In this document: positions 42,681-51,861 of the stretch, one piece after another | Layout: every line of letters starts with the position of its first letter | Position numbering within the stretch: the first letter of the stretch is position 1 | From: CAZBLK01 sp964492715 | GTDB lineage: Bacteria > Bacillota > Clostridia > Lachnospirales > WRBF01 | Length of the DNA: 64,000 bases | NCBI GenBank assembly: GCA_964492715.1 | Contig: CAZBLK010000008.1 | Span: forward strand, 44,459 to 108,458 | Direction of reading: 5' to 3' | The notes under the pieces: generated by a model | The model's input: the letters and a program-made list of their open reading frames with translations, nothing else | Told to the model about the DNA's origin: nothing | The model's database searches: none | Translations under genes and position numbers: made by a program

Positions 42681-42908
42681 ATGGAGTTTGAAAAAATTAG
42701 AACTATTATTTCTGAACAAATGAACATACCCGAAAACAAAATTCATATGGAAACTTCTTTTGCAGACGACCTTGGGGCAGACTCTTTGGACCTTTTCCAA
42801 ATAATTTCCGAGCTTGAAGAAGCGTTTGACATGGAGTTCCCTGTTGAGGACGCAGAAAAAATAAAAACCGTTGCTGATGCGGTAAATTACATTAAAGAGC
42901 GGGCTTAA
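42681..42908 (+). CDS. acpP: Acyl carrier protein
   Basis: 75 residues from ATG 42681, with ACGGGGGG upstream. The phosphopantetheine site is the Ser in DDLGADSLDLFQII, and the protein is strongly acidic. It carries acyl chains for fatty-acid synthesis and PlsX. It ends 2 bp before rnc. Confidence 0.95.
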   Translation: MEFEKIRTIISEQMNIPENKIHMETSFADDLGADSLDLFQIISELEEAFDMEFPVEDAEKIKTVADAVNYIKERA

Positions 42909-42910
42909 TT

Positions 42911-43639
42911 ATGCACGAAGGATATGACGAGCAAAGCAGAATTAGACTTACCGAAAGCATTGCTACGCTTGAAAAACAAATAGGCTACACGTTTAACGAC
43001 AAGGGCTTGGCTGCACAAGCACTTACACACAGCTCATACGCAAACGAAAGCCAAGCGGTTTTAAGCAATGAACGGCTTGAGTTTTTGGGCGATGCTGTTT
43101 TGGAACTTTGCATAAGCGACTATTTATATAGCCGCTTTTCTTCATGCTCTGAAGGCGACTTAACAAAGCTTAGGGCTACTGTAGTTTGCGAGGGCAACCT
43201 TGCAAAGGCGGCAAAAGTTATAAACTTGGGCGAGCATTTAATTTTTGGAGTAGGTGCTTCGCAAACTGCTGGAAGCAGGGAAAGAAGCTCTACCCTTTGC
43301 GATGCGTTTGAAGCTGTTATCGGCGCAATTTACCTTGACAGCGGCTCTGAACACGCAAACAAGTTTATAATGAAGTTTGCCACTCCCCTTGCAGACCTTT
43401 CGGACGCTACTTTTTCGCCGAACGATTTTAAAGGGCAGTTGCAGGACAAGCTTCAAAAGCAGGGCAACCCACAAATTCAGTATAAAATTTTAAAAGAGTC
43501 GGGCCCAGACCACGACAAAGAATTTACAGCGCAAGTTACAGAAGGAAGCCGTGTGCTTGCAAAAGGCAAAGGCAAAAGCAAAAAGGAAGCCGAGCAAAAC
43601 GCAGCACAAAATGCGCTTAGGGTGCTTGGTGACTTATGA
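42911..43639 (+). CDS. rnc: Ribonuclease III
   Basis: A 242-residue protein with the catalytic signature NERLEFLGDAVLELCISDYL, the second acidic cluster LCDAFEAVIGAIYLDSG, and a C-terminal double-stranded-RNA-binding domain (DFKGQLQDKLQKQGNPQIQY, KSKKEAEQNAAQNAL). It cleaves double-stranded RNA in rRNA and mRNA processing. In this genome the long palindromes in intergenic transcripts are plausible substrates. Its stop overlaps the next start (ATGA). Confidence 0.96.
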   Translation: MHEGYDEQSRIRLTESIATLEKQIGYTFNDKGLAAQALTHSSYANESQAVLSNERLEFLGDAVLELCISDYLYSRFSSCSEGDLTKLRATVVCEGNLAKAAKVINLGEHLIFGVGASQTAGSRERSSTLCDAFEAVIGAIYLDSGSEHANKFIMKFATPLADLSDATFSPNDFKGQLQDKLQKQGNPQIQYKILKESGPDHDKEFTAQVTEGSRVLAKGKGKSKKEAEQNAAQNALRVLGDL

Positions 43640-44865
43640 AAAACGTTTGTGTAATTGGCGGCGGTGCGGCTGGAATGATGGCGGCTGGCGTCGCCGCTTC
43701 TCGTGGGCTTTCTGTAACGCTGTTTGAAAAAAACAACAAGCTTGGCTCAAAGCTTTACATTACAGGCAAAGGACGTTGCAACATAACAAACGATTGCGAC
43801 GCACAAACGTTTTTGGACAACGTTGTCTCAAACCACAGCTTTTTGTACAGTGCGGCGTACACGTTTGACACTTCAAAAACAATTGAGTTTTTTAACAACT
43901 TGGGCGTGGCAACAAAAGTTGAACGTGGAAGCCGTGTTTTCCCAGCGTCCGATAAAGCAAGCGACGTAGTAAAAGCTTTGGAACGGTTTGTTAAAAAGAA
44001 CGGCGTAAACGTTCGGCTTGGGTGCGGCGTAAAGGAAATTACAGAAACTAACGGAAAGATAACTGGCGTAGTTTCGCAAAACGGCAAACAAGAAAGGTTC
44101 GACTGTGTAATTGTTGCAACTGGTGGTTTGTCCTACCCTGCTACAGGCTCTACAGGCGACGGCTACAACTTTGCACGCTCTGTAGGCCACACAGTGACAA
44201 AGCTTTTTCCTTCGCTTACACCGCTTAGAACGTATGAAACTTTTGTTTCCGAGCTTTCAGGGCTAAGCCTTAAAAACGTTGGAATAGAAGTGTTTGTTGG
44301 CGGAAAATCCGTTTACACTGACTTTGGCGAAATGCTTTTTACACACATAGGCATTTCTGGCCCAATCATTTTGTCGGCAAGTGGATATTTGCACAACAAG
44401 TTTGACAAAAAGCCAACTATCGCAATTGATTTAAAGCCAGCCCTTACAGAAGCCGAGCTTGACAAAAGACTTTTAAAAGACTTTGCAAAATTTGCTAACA
44501 AAGATTTGATAAATGCGCTTGATGAGCTTTTGCCAAAAAAGCTAATTCCAGTTATAATAGAAGCAAGCGGTATTGAAAAAACAAAAAAAGTTAACGTCAT
44601 CACAAAAGACGAGAGAAAACAACTTGTTAAAACGCTTAAAGCTTTTACTATTACAATTAAAGGCGCAACAGGGTTTAACGACGCAATCATAACCAAAGGC
44701 GGCGTTTGCGTGGACGAAATTAACCCAAGCACTATGCAGTCGAAAAAAGTTTCGGGGCTGTTTTTTGTGGGCGAAGTTTTGGACTTAGACGCATATACAG
44801 GCGGCTTCAACCTACAAATAGCCTTTGCAACAGCATACGTTGCAGGAACTAAAGTATGCAAGTAA
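43636..44865 (+). CDS. NAD(P)/FAD-dependent oxidoreductase, BaiN/HI0933 family
   Basis: A 409-residue flavoprotein with an N-terminal dinucleotide fold (VCVIGGGAAGMMAAGVAA), KLGSKLYITGKGRCNITND, VIVATGGLSYPATGSTGDGYNFA and a C-terminal GLFFVGEVLDLDAYTGGFNLQIAFATAYVAG. The family includes BaiN, proposed to reduce bile-acid intermediates, and many members of unknown substrate. It overlaps rnc by 4 nt. The substrate cannot be inferred from this context. Confidence 0.92.
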   Translation: MKNVCVIGGGAAGMMAAGVAASRGLSVTLFEKNNKLGSKLYITGKGRCNITNDCDAQTFLDNVVSNHSFLYSAAYTFDTSKTIEFFNNLGVATKVERGSRVFPASDKASDVVKALERFVKKNGVNVRLGCGVKEITETNGKITGVVSQNGKQERFDCVIVATGGLSYPATGSTGDGYNFARSVGHTVTKLFPSLTPLRTYETFVSELSGLSLKNVGIEVFVGGKSVYTDFGEMLFTHIGISGPIILSASGYLHNKFDKKPTIAIDLKPALTEAELDKRLLKDFAKFANKDLINALDELLPKKLIPVIIEASGIEKTKKVNVITKDERKQLVKTLKAFTITIKGATGFNDAIITKGGVCVDEINPSTMQSKKVSGLFFVGEVLDLDAYTGGFNLQIAFATAYVAGTKVCK

Positions 44866-44884
44866 TAAAGGAGGCGGTAACATC

Positions 44885-45913
44885 ATGCCAACACGTGCGA
44901 TTCGTACCGCAACAACAATTTGTGAAAACACAGAAGCTGAAATTGTTACCAAAACTAGCGAAATGCTGGAGGAAGCGTTCCGCTTAAATGACGTTTGCAT
45001 AGACGACATAATTTCAATTACGTTTTCTGCAACAGAAGACGTTACAGCTTGCTACCCGGCAGTTGCGGCAAGAAAGCTTGGTGTTTTAAACGCAGGACTT
45101 TTGTGCCTAAGCGAGCTTGAAGTAAAAGACAGCTTACGGCTTTGTGTTCGTTCATTAATCCTTGTTGAAAGCGAAAAAAAACAAAAGGAAATTCAGCACG
45201 TATACTTACATGGTGCGAAAGTTTTGCGCCCAGACTTAGCTGGTAAATGTGAAACAAAAATGACTGCAATTGCAATTGACGGCCCAAGCGGTTCTGGCAA
45301 AAGCACAGTTGCAAAAATAATTGCACAAAAACTTGGCTTCATTTACGTGGACACAGGCGCAATGTACCGTGCCGTGGCATACTACTGCTTGCAAAACGGA
45401 ATTTCTTTGCACGATACAAAAGAAGTTGTAAATGCTTTGCAAAAAATTGACATTACAATTGAAAAGCAAGGCGACGTTCAGGCTGTGTTTTTAAACGGCG
45501 AAAACGTAACAGACTTTCTTCGCACGCAGGACGTAGCAGAAGGCGCATCACTTGTTGCTGTCATTTCCGAAGTTCGAGAACGCCTTGTTTCACTGCAACG
45601 TGAAATTGCAAAAAAGGAAAACGTCATAATGGACGGGCGTGACATTGGAAGCGTAGTTCTTCCAAACGCTTCACTTAAAATTTACCTTGATGGAAGCGCA
45701 GAGGAACGCACAAGGCGGCGCATAGCCGAGCTTACAAAAAACGGTGTTTGCTGTGACGAAAAAACAGTTTGCGATGAAATTGTAAAAAGAGATTTAAGGG
45801 ATACAACAAGAGAAATTTCTCCGCTTAAAAAAGCAGACGATTCAGTAACTGTTTTTTCAGACGGAATGTCGATTGATGAAGTTGTTGCGGAAATTATAAA
45901 GTATATAGTATAG
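44885..45913 (+). CDS. Fused chorismate mutase (AroH type) and cytidylate kinase
   Basis: 342 residues from ATG 44885, with AAAGGAGGCGG upstream. Residues 1-120 match monofunctional AroH chorismate mutase. The active-site residues known from Bacillus AroH are kept one position shifted: Arg7, Glu77, Arg89, Tyr107 and Arg115 (RAIRTATT, LSELEV, CVRS, HVYL, VLRPDL). Residues 126-342 are a complete Cmk: P-loop IDGPSGSGKSTVAK, DTGAMYRAVAYY, MDGRDIGSVVLPNA and RDLRDTTREISPLKKADD. The single frame joins prephenate formation to CMP/dCMP phosphorylation with no linker. The two genes are often neighbours in Clostridia, so a fusion of adjacent genes is likely. Confidence 0.93.
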   Translation: MPTRAIRTATTICENTEAEIVTKTSEMLEEAFRLNDVCIDDIISITFSATEDVTACYPAVAARKLGVLNAGLLCLSELEVKDSLRLCVRSLILVESEKKQKEIQHVYLHGAKVLRPDLAGKCETKMTAIAIDGPSGSGKSTVAKIIAQKLGFIYVDTGAMYRAVAYYCLQNGISLHDTKEVVNALQKIDITIEKQGDVQAVFLNGENVTDFLRTQDVAEGASLVAVISEVRERLVSLQREIAKKENVIMDGRDIGSVVLPNASLKIYLDGSAEERTRRRIAELTKNGVCCDEKTVCDEIVKRDLRDTTREISPLKKADDSVTVFSDGMSIDEVVAEIIKYIV

Positions 45914-45925
45914 GTAGGGCTTAAA

Positions 45926-46504
45926 ATGTTCTATTGGATTGTTCGAGGAATAGTAAAAGTAATATTTTTTGTTATATTTCGTGTTAAAGTTGAAGGGCTT
46001 GAAAACATGCCGAAAGACGGTGCTGCAATTGTTTGTGCAAACCACATCAATTTGTTAGACCCTGTTTTTGTAGGCATTGTTATAAAACGTCAAATAAATT
46101 ACATTGCAAAAAAAGAGCTTTTCAAAAACAAAGCTATAGGTTGGTTTTTGCAACAAATGAAAGCAATTCCAACAGAACGTGGAACAGCAGACATGGCGTC
46201 TTACAAAGCAACGATTAAGCTTTTAAAAAATGATGAAGTGCTGGGCATTTTTGCACAAGGCACTCGCATAAAAGAAATTGATGCACAGGCGGCTAAGGGC
46301 GGTGTTGCACTTTTTGCTTTAAAAACAGGTGCTGTAGTTGTGCCTGCTGGAATTTCTGGAAGCTACGGCTTTATGCGGCGGATTAAAATAAAATTTGGCG
46401 AACCAATTTCTTTGAAGGAATACGAAAACGAAAAAATAAAATCAGAACTTTTAAGCACTTTGGCTTCACAAATTATGGACAAGGTGAGTGAGCTTACAAA
46501 ATGA
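45926..46504 (+). CDS. plsC: 1-acyl-sn-glycerol-3-phosphate acyltransferase
   Basis: A 192-residue protein with NHxxxxD in CANHINLLDPVFVG, a GTR motif in IFAQGTRIKEIDAQ (the usual Glu is Gln), and VVPAGISGSY. It has a hydrophobic N-terminus. PlsC makes phosphatidic acid, following PlsX/PlsY and using acyl-ACP from the same operon. The stop codon overlaps the ispH-rpsA start by 4 nt. Confidence 0.92.
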   Translation: MFYWIVRGIVKVIFFVIFRVKVEGLENMPKDGAAIVCANHINLLDPVFVGIVIKRQINYIAKKELFKNKAIGWFLQQMKAIPTERGTADMASYKATIKLLKNDEVLGIFAQGTRIKEIDAQAAKGGVALFALKTGAVVVPAGISGSYGFMRRIKIKFGEPISLKEYENEKIKSELLSTLASQIMDKVSELTK

Positions 46505-48489
46505 AAATAACTGTAGGTAAAGAAGCTGGGTTTTGTTTTGGTGTTTCACATGCTCTTAACACGGTATACAATTCCATGAAACTGGAAAACATATGTACAT
46601 ATGGGCCAATTATCCACAACAAGCAAGTTGTTGAAAAGCTTTTGGAAAACGGCGTTTCTGTCATTTCGGACATTAAAGAAGCAAACGGGCGCACCGTTGT
46701 AATTCGGGCGCACGGTGTACCAAAAAGCCTTTATGAAGAAATGGATAAAGCTTCCGTAAAATACATTGACGCAACGTGCGTTAAAGTAAAAAACATTCAG
46801 CAAATTGTTCAGCAGGAGTATGAGCAGGGCAAACAAATTATAATTGCGGGAAACCCAAAGCACCCAGAAATAATTTCTATAAACGGTTTTTGCGAAAACA
46901 CTGCAATTATTTTTGAAACTCCAGAAGAAGCAAAAGCTTATTTTTCTGACACACAAATGTTTGACGCACAAAAAAAATATTCCATGGTCGTACAAACGAC
47001 TTTTATTAAAGAAGTTTTTTCTGAAATTTTAGACATAATCAAAAAAAGTGGAATTGATGTAGACGCAAAAAACACAATTTGCCTAAGCACCAAAAACCGA
47101 CAAGAAGAAGCCGACGAGTTGTCAAAAGCTTCTGATGTAATGCTGGTTTTTGGCGACAAGCAAAGCTCTAATTCAAAAAAACTGTACGAAATTTGTAAAA
47201 AAAATTGCGAAAGAACATTATTTATAGAAACAATTGATGATTTACTATTGTACAATTTTAATTCTAATGATAAAATTAGTATAACTGCTGGTGCATCAAC
47301 ACCACCGGAAACGATAAAGGGGGCAATTGATATAATGAACCATGTTGATAACAATTTTGAAGAAGCATTAAACATGCAAACATTCGAACAAATGCTTGAT
47401 GATTCGTTCATCACTTTGCATACAGGCGACATTGTCACTGGCACAGTAATCCAAGTTGTAAACGGAGAAGTGTCGGTTAACCTCGGCTACAAGTCCGACG
47501 GAATTATTCCACGAAACGAGTTTTCAGACGACCCAACAGTAGAGCCTGAAAAAAGTGTTAAAGCAGGCGATGAAATTGAAGTTTTTGTTGTACGTGTAAA
47601 CGACGGCGACGGAAACGTAATGCTTTCAAAAAAGAAAATTGAGGCAAACAAAGGCTATGCTCTTGTTGAAGCTGCTTTCAACGACAAAACTCCTATCTCA
47701 GGTAGAATTGTTGACGTAATTAAAGGCGGTCTTTTGGCTTCTATTCAAGGCGTTAGAGTTTTTGTTCCTTCGTCACAAATTTCAAACAGGTTTGTTGAAG
47801 ACTTAACTCAATTTAAAGGAAAAGAATTTAACTTTAATATTATAGAGTTTGACAGGCAAAAACGCCGCATTGTTGCAGGCAGAAAAGCTCTTGCTGCCGT
47901 TGAACAAAAGGAAGCTAAAGAGCGTGTGTTAAACAGCCTTGAAGTAGGTCAAAGGCTTACTGGCACAGTTTCACGTATTACAACTTTTGGTGCTTTTGTT
48001 GACCTTGGCGGAGTGGACGGGCTTGTGCATGTGTCCGAGCTTTCATGGGGCAGAGTAACTAAAGTTAGCGACGTTTTAAAAGAAGGCGACAGCGTAGTTG
48101 TTACTGTACTTGGCGTTGACAAGGAAAAAGGCAAAATTTCGCTTTCGTTAAAAGACATCAATTCCGACCCTTGGGCAAACATTGAAGCAAAGTACCCTGC
48201 TGGAAAAGTTGTTTCAGGCAAAGTTGTTCGCATGGTTCCTTTTGGGGTTTTTGTAGAGCTTGAAGAAGGCCTTGACGGTCTTGTTCACATTTCGCAAATT
48301 GCAAACGAACACGTTGAAAAGCCACAAGACGTTCTTAAAACAGGTGATGTTATCGAAGTAAAAGTTCTTGCTGTTGATGCTGAAAACAAGCGTGTTAGCC
48401 TTTCTAAAAAGGCGGCAGAAATGCCTGAGACAGAAGCTTCTTCGCAAGAAGAAAATGCTGAGGTAAACGCAGAATTGGTTGAAGAATAA
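46501..48489 (+). CDS. ispH-rpsA: Fused HMBPP reductase (IspH) and ribosomal protein S1
   Basis: A 662-residue protein. Residues 1-285 are IspH, with the three iron-sulfur cysteines C12 (GFCFGV), C93 (DATCVKV) and C194 (NTICLSTKNRQ) and the HPEI and GASTPPETI motifs. It reduces HMBPP to IPP/DMAPP in the MEP isoprenoid pathway. Residues about 305-640 contain four S1 repeats, the last two (TTFGAFVDLGGVDGLVHVSE, PFGVFVELEEGLDGLVHISQ) being canonical. The C-terminus is acidic. This fusion is known from other Clostridia. Start ATG overlaps plsC. Confidence 0.95.
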   Translation: MKITVGKEAGFCFGVSHALNTVYNSMKLENICTYGPIIHNKQVVEKLLENGVSVISDIKEANGRTVVIRAHGVPKSLYEEMDKASVKYIDATCVKVKNIQQIVQQEYEQGKQIIIAGNPKHPEIISINGFCENTAIIFETPEEAKAYFSDTQMFDAQKKYSMVVQTTFIKEVFSEILDIIKKSGIDVDAKNTICLSTKNRQEEADELSKASDVMLVFGDKQSSNSKKLYEICKKNCERTLFIETIDDLLLYNFNSNDKISITAGASTPPETIKGAIDIMNHVDNNFEEALNMQTFEQMLDDSFITLHTGDIVTGTVIQVVNGEVSVNLGYKSDGIIPRNEFSDDPTVEPEKSVKAGDEIEVFVVRVNDGDGNVMLSKKKIEANKGYALVEAAFNDKTPISGRIVDVIKGGLLASIQGVRVFVPSSQISNRFVEDLTQFKGKEFNFNIIEFDRQKRRIVAGRKALAAVEQKEAKERVLNSLEVGQRLTGTVSRITTFGAFVDLGGVDGLVHVSELSWGRVTKVSDVLKEGDSVVVTVLGVDKEKGKISLSLKDINSDPWANIEAKYPAGKVVSGKVVRMVPFGVFVELEEGLDGLVHISQIANEHVEKPQDVLKTGDVIEVKVLAVDAENKRVSLSKKAAEMPETEASSQEENAEVNAELVEE

Positions 48490-48502
48490 AATAATTTTAT
48501 TT

Positions 48503-48525
48503 GCAAAGCCCTATTAGGGCTTTGC
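48503..48525 (+). terminator. Hairpin between ispH-rpsA and secG
   Basis: GCAAAGCCCTATTAGGGCTTTGC is a near-perfect stem without a T-run, so it is more likely an mRNA-stabilising or partial-termination hairpin than a strong terminator. secG starts 38 bp further on. Confidence 0.55.
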
Positions 48526-48562
48526 AAGTGTGTTATAAAACGTAAATGAAAAGAGGTGTTTT

Positions 48563-48805
48563 ATGAGTACACTTTTCGTAATTTTGTCTGTAGCTTATAT
48601 AGTGCTATGCGTTGCGCTTGTTTTTGTAATTTTAAAGCAAAAAAAGCGTTCGTCGGGTATAGGAACACTTGGTTCTTCAAACGGCGCCCAAACATATTGG
48701 GACAAAAATAAAGGCCGCTCCCTTGAAGGCAACCTTGAAAGGTTGACAAAAATTTTTGGTGTGTTGCTTTTTGTTTTCACCATTGTACTTCTAGTTGTAA
48801 AATAA
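48563..48805 (+). CDS. secG: Preprotein translocase subunit SecG
   Basis: An 80-residue protein with two membrane helices (about 5-24 and 60-78) and the SecG loop KKRSSGIGTLGSSNGAQTYWDKNKGRS-like region (KQKKRSSGIGTLG). It assists SecYE during protein export. The ATG has AAGAGGTG upstream. It is the last gene of the rpmF operon. Confidence 0.9.
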   Translation: MSTLFVILSVAYIVLCVALVFVILKQKKRSSGIGTLGSSNGAQTYWDKNKGRSLEGNLERLTKIFGVLLFVFTIVLLVVK

Positions 48806-48861
48806 ATTTAATGGGCTTTTCACATCATATCTATGTGGGAAGTCCATTATATTTGTTTTGC

Positions 48862-49036
48862 TATAGCAATTCCGTATTTAATAGTCGTGTAACTTCAAAA
48901 TCAGCCAAATACGACGGCTTATTTGCCAGTTTTAAAGTTAAATGACTATAATCGATATTGTCTATCAGTTAAAACGCCAAACGACTAGGCGTTTGGCTTC
49001 CCTCTGCCAATATCGTTAAAAACTGGAATTGCTATA
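48862..49036. mobile_element. Family A element, copy 3, with internal insert
   Basis: The ends TATAGCAATTCCG and TGGAATTGCTATA and the core CGCCAAACGACTAGGCG, GGCTTCCCTCTGCCAATATC are nearly identical to copy 1. An extra stretch of about 70 bp (about 48882-48949) lies near the left end. That stretch is itself palindromic (AGTCgTGTAACTT...AAGTTAaATGACT), suggesting a second element nested in the first. It lies in the 411-bp gap between secG and a chemoreceptor gene, which otherwise holds only a weak hairpin (48811-48846) and AT-rich DNA. Confidence 0.85.
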
Positions 49037-49216
49037 TTTTATCCCTTTTTATTATAATTACTACTTTAACTGCATAATTTATGGTGTTGAACTTTACAAT
49101 AAATTAATTTATACTATTAATTGACTAAAATAAAAACAGAATTTGATTAATTTTAAAAGCACATAAACTATAAATATCTTCATAATTTGTTATAAAAATC
49201 TAGGGGGAATAAATAA

Positions 49217-51235
49217 ATGAAGCTTGTTTTAAATTTACGCATAAGAACAAGACTTTTTATTGGCTTTCTTGTTATAAGTATAATTTCGGCTATCATTTGC
49301 CTTATAGCATACTTTAATGTTTCTACAATGAATAATATGGCTCTTGACCTTTACCATAAGTCAAGCGAGCCTTTAAATGAAGTTTCTCAAATGGTTGCCT
49401 ACTACAACAAAATCAAAGTAGAAATTAGAAACATGGCACTTGTTGAGGAAGACTCAGCTTTTGAAAAATCTTACGAAGACATTATTAAATATAAAGATGA
49501 AATTTTTCATCTGTCAAATTTATTTGAAAAAAGCCTTGTTACACAAGAAGCAAAAGATGAGTACAAAATTTTTATAGACACCTTTACAGAGTTAAGCACT
49601 CATTATGAAAGTTACTATAATCTAATTAAAGGTGAAAGAGAAAGTGCTAGAACTTCGTATGGGTACTTTTTTAATACAGCAAATGAAAAAGATATTATAA
49701 CTGGTGAATCACTTGAAAACCTATCAAGGCTAAAGCTTAAATATGCGCTTGAAGCCGCAGAGCGCATTGACAAAACAGCGGTGGTTACACGCCAATTGAT
49801 GATAGCTATGCTTATTTTAGGCATTATCATTTCTGTATTGCTTGCAGCTTTAATTTCACACAGTATTTCTAAGCCAATTTCGGAGCTTAAAAAGCTTCTT
49901 AAAAAGGCTGAACAAGGCGACTTTACAGCACTTTACACAATCAACACCGGCGGCGACATGGGTGAGCTTGCTACGGCTTACAACAACCTTTTAACATCAA
50001 ATACGCTGACGATAAAGCGCATTATGCAAGCAATTTTAAACTTGCAAACTGCCGCAACAGAAATAATGTACACTTCAAGAGAGCTTTTTAACAGCAGCGA
50101 GATTACCGACAAGCAAACAAACACAGCAAGCTCTGCTGCAAATGAAATTTCTGCTGGAATGACGCAAACGTCGCACATGCTTGATGTAACAAACCAAAAC
50201 ATTACGTCAATTGCAAAAGCTATAGAGCAAATGAGTGTAACTATTAAAGGGCTTGCGTCTTCTTCAGAGCAAGCTTCAAGCGGTGTTAAAGCGGCATCAA
50301 ACCTTGTTGACAACATTGCAACAAGCATTTCAGTTGCGTCTGAAAACACAACTAGCGTTTTACACGTTGTAAGTGACGTTGCAAACTTTTCAAAAGATAT
50401 TAACGAAGATTTGCTTTCGCTTAACACAAGGTGCACAAGCGCAATGAGCTCTGTAAAAGGCGCAAGAGAAAAGGTTGACGGCACTAACGAAATTATAAAC
50501 AGGTTAAACAAGTCGTCTAAAGTTATTGGAAAAATAGTTGGCGTAATTGACGACATAGCAAACCAAACAAACCTTCTTGCTTTAAACGCCGCAATTGAAG
50601 CGGCTGGTGCAGGAGAAGCTGGAAAAGGCTTTGCAGTTGTGGCAAGCGAAGTTAAAGCTCTTGCAAAACAAACATCAACTGCAACAAACGAGGTGCGCCA
50701 GCAAATAGAAAACATGCAAAGAAACATGGAAGAAGCTGTTTCTGCAGTTGCTGGAATAATTGACATTGTAAATGACATGAGCAACTTTACAGCAGAAGTA
50801 ACAATGTCTTCTGCCGAACAATTGAACCTTAACGAAAAAATGTACCATGACTTTGAGCGTGCTAAAAACATGCTTAATGAAATTTCAAACGAAATTTACA
50901 CAATACATTCTAACTCTCAGAACGTAAGTGCAAACGCAATGGAAGTTGCTTTGGGTGTAAAGGAAATTGCCGAGTCTGCAAAAGAGCTTTCGTCGTCTTC
51001 AAGCGAAGTTGCTATGATGTCAGAACGTGCCGCTGTAAACCTGTCGGAAATTAACCGCACCTCAAGGGAAATTACTTATGGCGTTACAGAAATTTCCAAA
51101 ACGCTTATTCAAATAAGCAAAGAAACTTCGGGCATAGTTTCAATTTCGGACACTACGAAAAAGTCCGTGGAAACTTTGGGCTCTATTGCCGAAAACTTAG
51201 AGCAGCTTATTCAACAGTTTACTGTTGGGAATTAG
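49217..51235 (+). CDS. Methyl-accepting chemotaxis protein with four-helix-bundle sensor
   Basis: A 672-residue protein with TM1 (about 13-33), an extracellular helical bundle (about 35-190), TM2 (about 195-215), HAMP (SHSISKPISELKKLLKKAEQGDFTA) and a long cytoplasmic coiled coil. The signalling tip reads DIANQTNLLALNAAIEAAGAGEAGKGFAVVASEVKALAKQT; the usual EAARAGE is EAAGAGE. Ligand is unknown. The ATG has CTAGGGGG upstream. It appears monocistronic. Coexistence with a second receptor at 52-54 kb and a GGDEF-EAL protein suggests motility or taxis functions. Confidence 0.93.
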   Translation: MKLVLNLRIRTRLFIGFLVISIISAIICLIAYFNVSTMNNMALDLYHKSSEPLNEVSQMVAYYNKIKVEIRNMALVEEDSAFEKSYEDIIKYKDEIFHLSNLFEKSLVTQEAKDEYKIFIDTFTELSTHYESYYNLIKGERESARTSYGYFFNTANEKDIITGESLENLSRLKLKYALEAAERIDKTAVVTRQLMIAMLILGIIISVLLAALISHSISKPISELKKLLKKAEQGDFTALYTINTGGDMGELATAYNNLLTSNTLTIKRIMQAILNLQTAATEIMYTSRELFNSSEITDKQTNTASSAANEISAGMTQTSHMLDVTNQNITSIAKAIEQMSVTIKGLASSSEQASSGVKAASNLVDNIATSISVASENTTSVLHVVSDVANFSKDINEDLLSLNTRCTSAMSSVKGAREKVDGTNEIINRLNKSSKVIGKIVGVIDDIANQTNLLALNAAIEAAGAGEAGKGFAVVASEVKALAKQTSTATNEVRQQIENMQRNMEEAVSAVAGIIDIVNDMSNFTAEVTMSSAEQLNLNEKMYHDFERAKNMLNEISNEIYTIHSNSQNVSANAMEVALGVKEIAESAKELSSSSSEVAMMSERAAVNLSEINRTSREITYGVTEISKTLIQISKETSGIVSISDTTKKSVETLGSIAENLEQLIQQFTVGN

Positions 51236-51285
51236 CTCCTAGTAAAGAAATAGGTATAAATTCAAATCAAATTGGATGTGAATAT

Positions 51286-51846
51286 ATGACATCTATGCAA
51301 TATAGAATTTTGTTACCAAGCGATTACGATATGGGTATAATTCGTGAAAGAGTGCGCTTAAACGGACATAAAGCTGATAATTTGGAATCTTTAAAGTTTA
51401 AGGCATTTATAATTTCTGAAAAAGGTAAGCTTGGTAACAACTCAAATTATTATGCGCCTTTTTACGTTTGGGATAACGAAAAAGGAATGAATGACATAGT
51501 GCTTGGCGACTTTTTTACTGGGATAGTTTCTTCTTTTGGTTGGCAAAAAATTGACACTTACCCTGTGTTTTGCTTTTATAGCAATGAAATTGAAAAAGCA
51601 GTATATGCTGTTTCAGAAATTGTTTCTATAAATGATTACACTAATCTTAAACAATTGAGAGAGCAGGAAACACTTTTTCATGAAAACCTAATAAAAGATG
51701 AAAGAATAAAAGCTAGCATAGTTGGGTATAACCCAACTAATTGGACTTTAGTAAAATTTTACTTGGTAGAACATCTTGTATATGAAGAATTAAAAAACCC
51801 CAACGTTGTCAAATACGAGGTTTTGCATATGTCAGTACCTTCTTAA
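51286..51846 (+). CDS. DUF4865-family protein
   Basis: A 186-residue protein whose N-terminus MQYRILLPSDYDMGIIRERVR and the following YYAPFYVWDNEKGMNDIVLGDFFTGIVSSFGW match the DUF4865 pattern as I remember it. The function is unknown; relatives are often near monooxygenase or regulator genes, but none is here. The start could be ATG 51286 or ATG 51295. It lies 50 bp after the chemoreceptor and could be co-transcribed with it. Confidence 0.75.
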   Translation: MTSMQYRILLPSDYDMGIIRERVRLNGHKADNLESLKFKAFIISEKGKLGNNSNYYAPFYVWDNEKGMNDIVLGDFFTGIVSSFGWQKIDTYPVFCFYSNEIEKAVYAVSEIVSINDYTNLKQLREQETLFHENLIKDERIKASIVGYNPTNWTLVKFYLVEHLVYEELKNPNVVKYEVLHMSVPS

Positions 51847-51861
51847 CCGTAATTTTGTCTA

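Noticed and set aside
49217..51235. EAAGAGE in place of EAARAGE at the chemoreceptor tip as a loss-of-function change
   Set aside because: Small residues occur at this position in other clostridial receptors as far as I recall, and the rest of the tip is intact.
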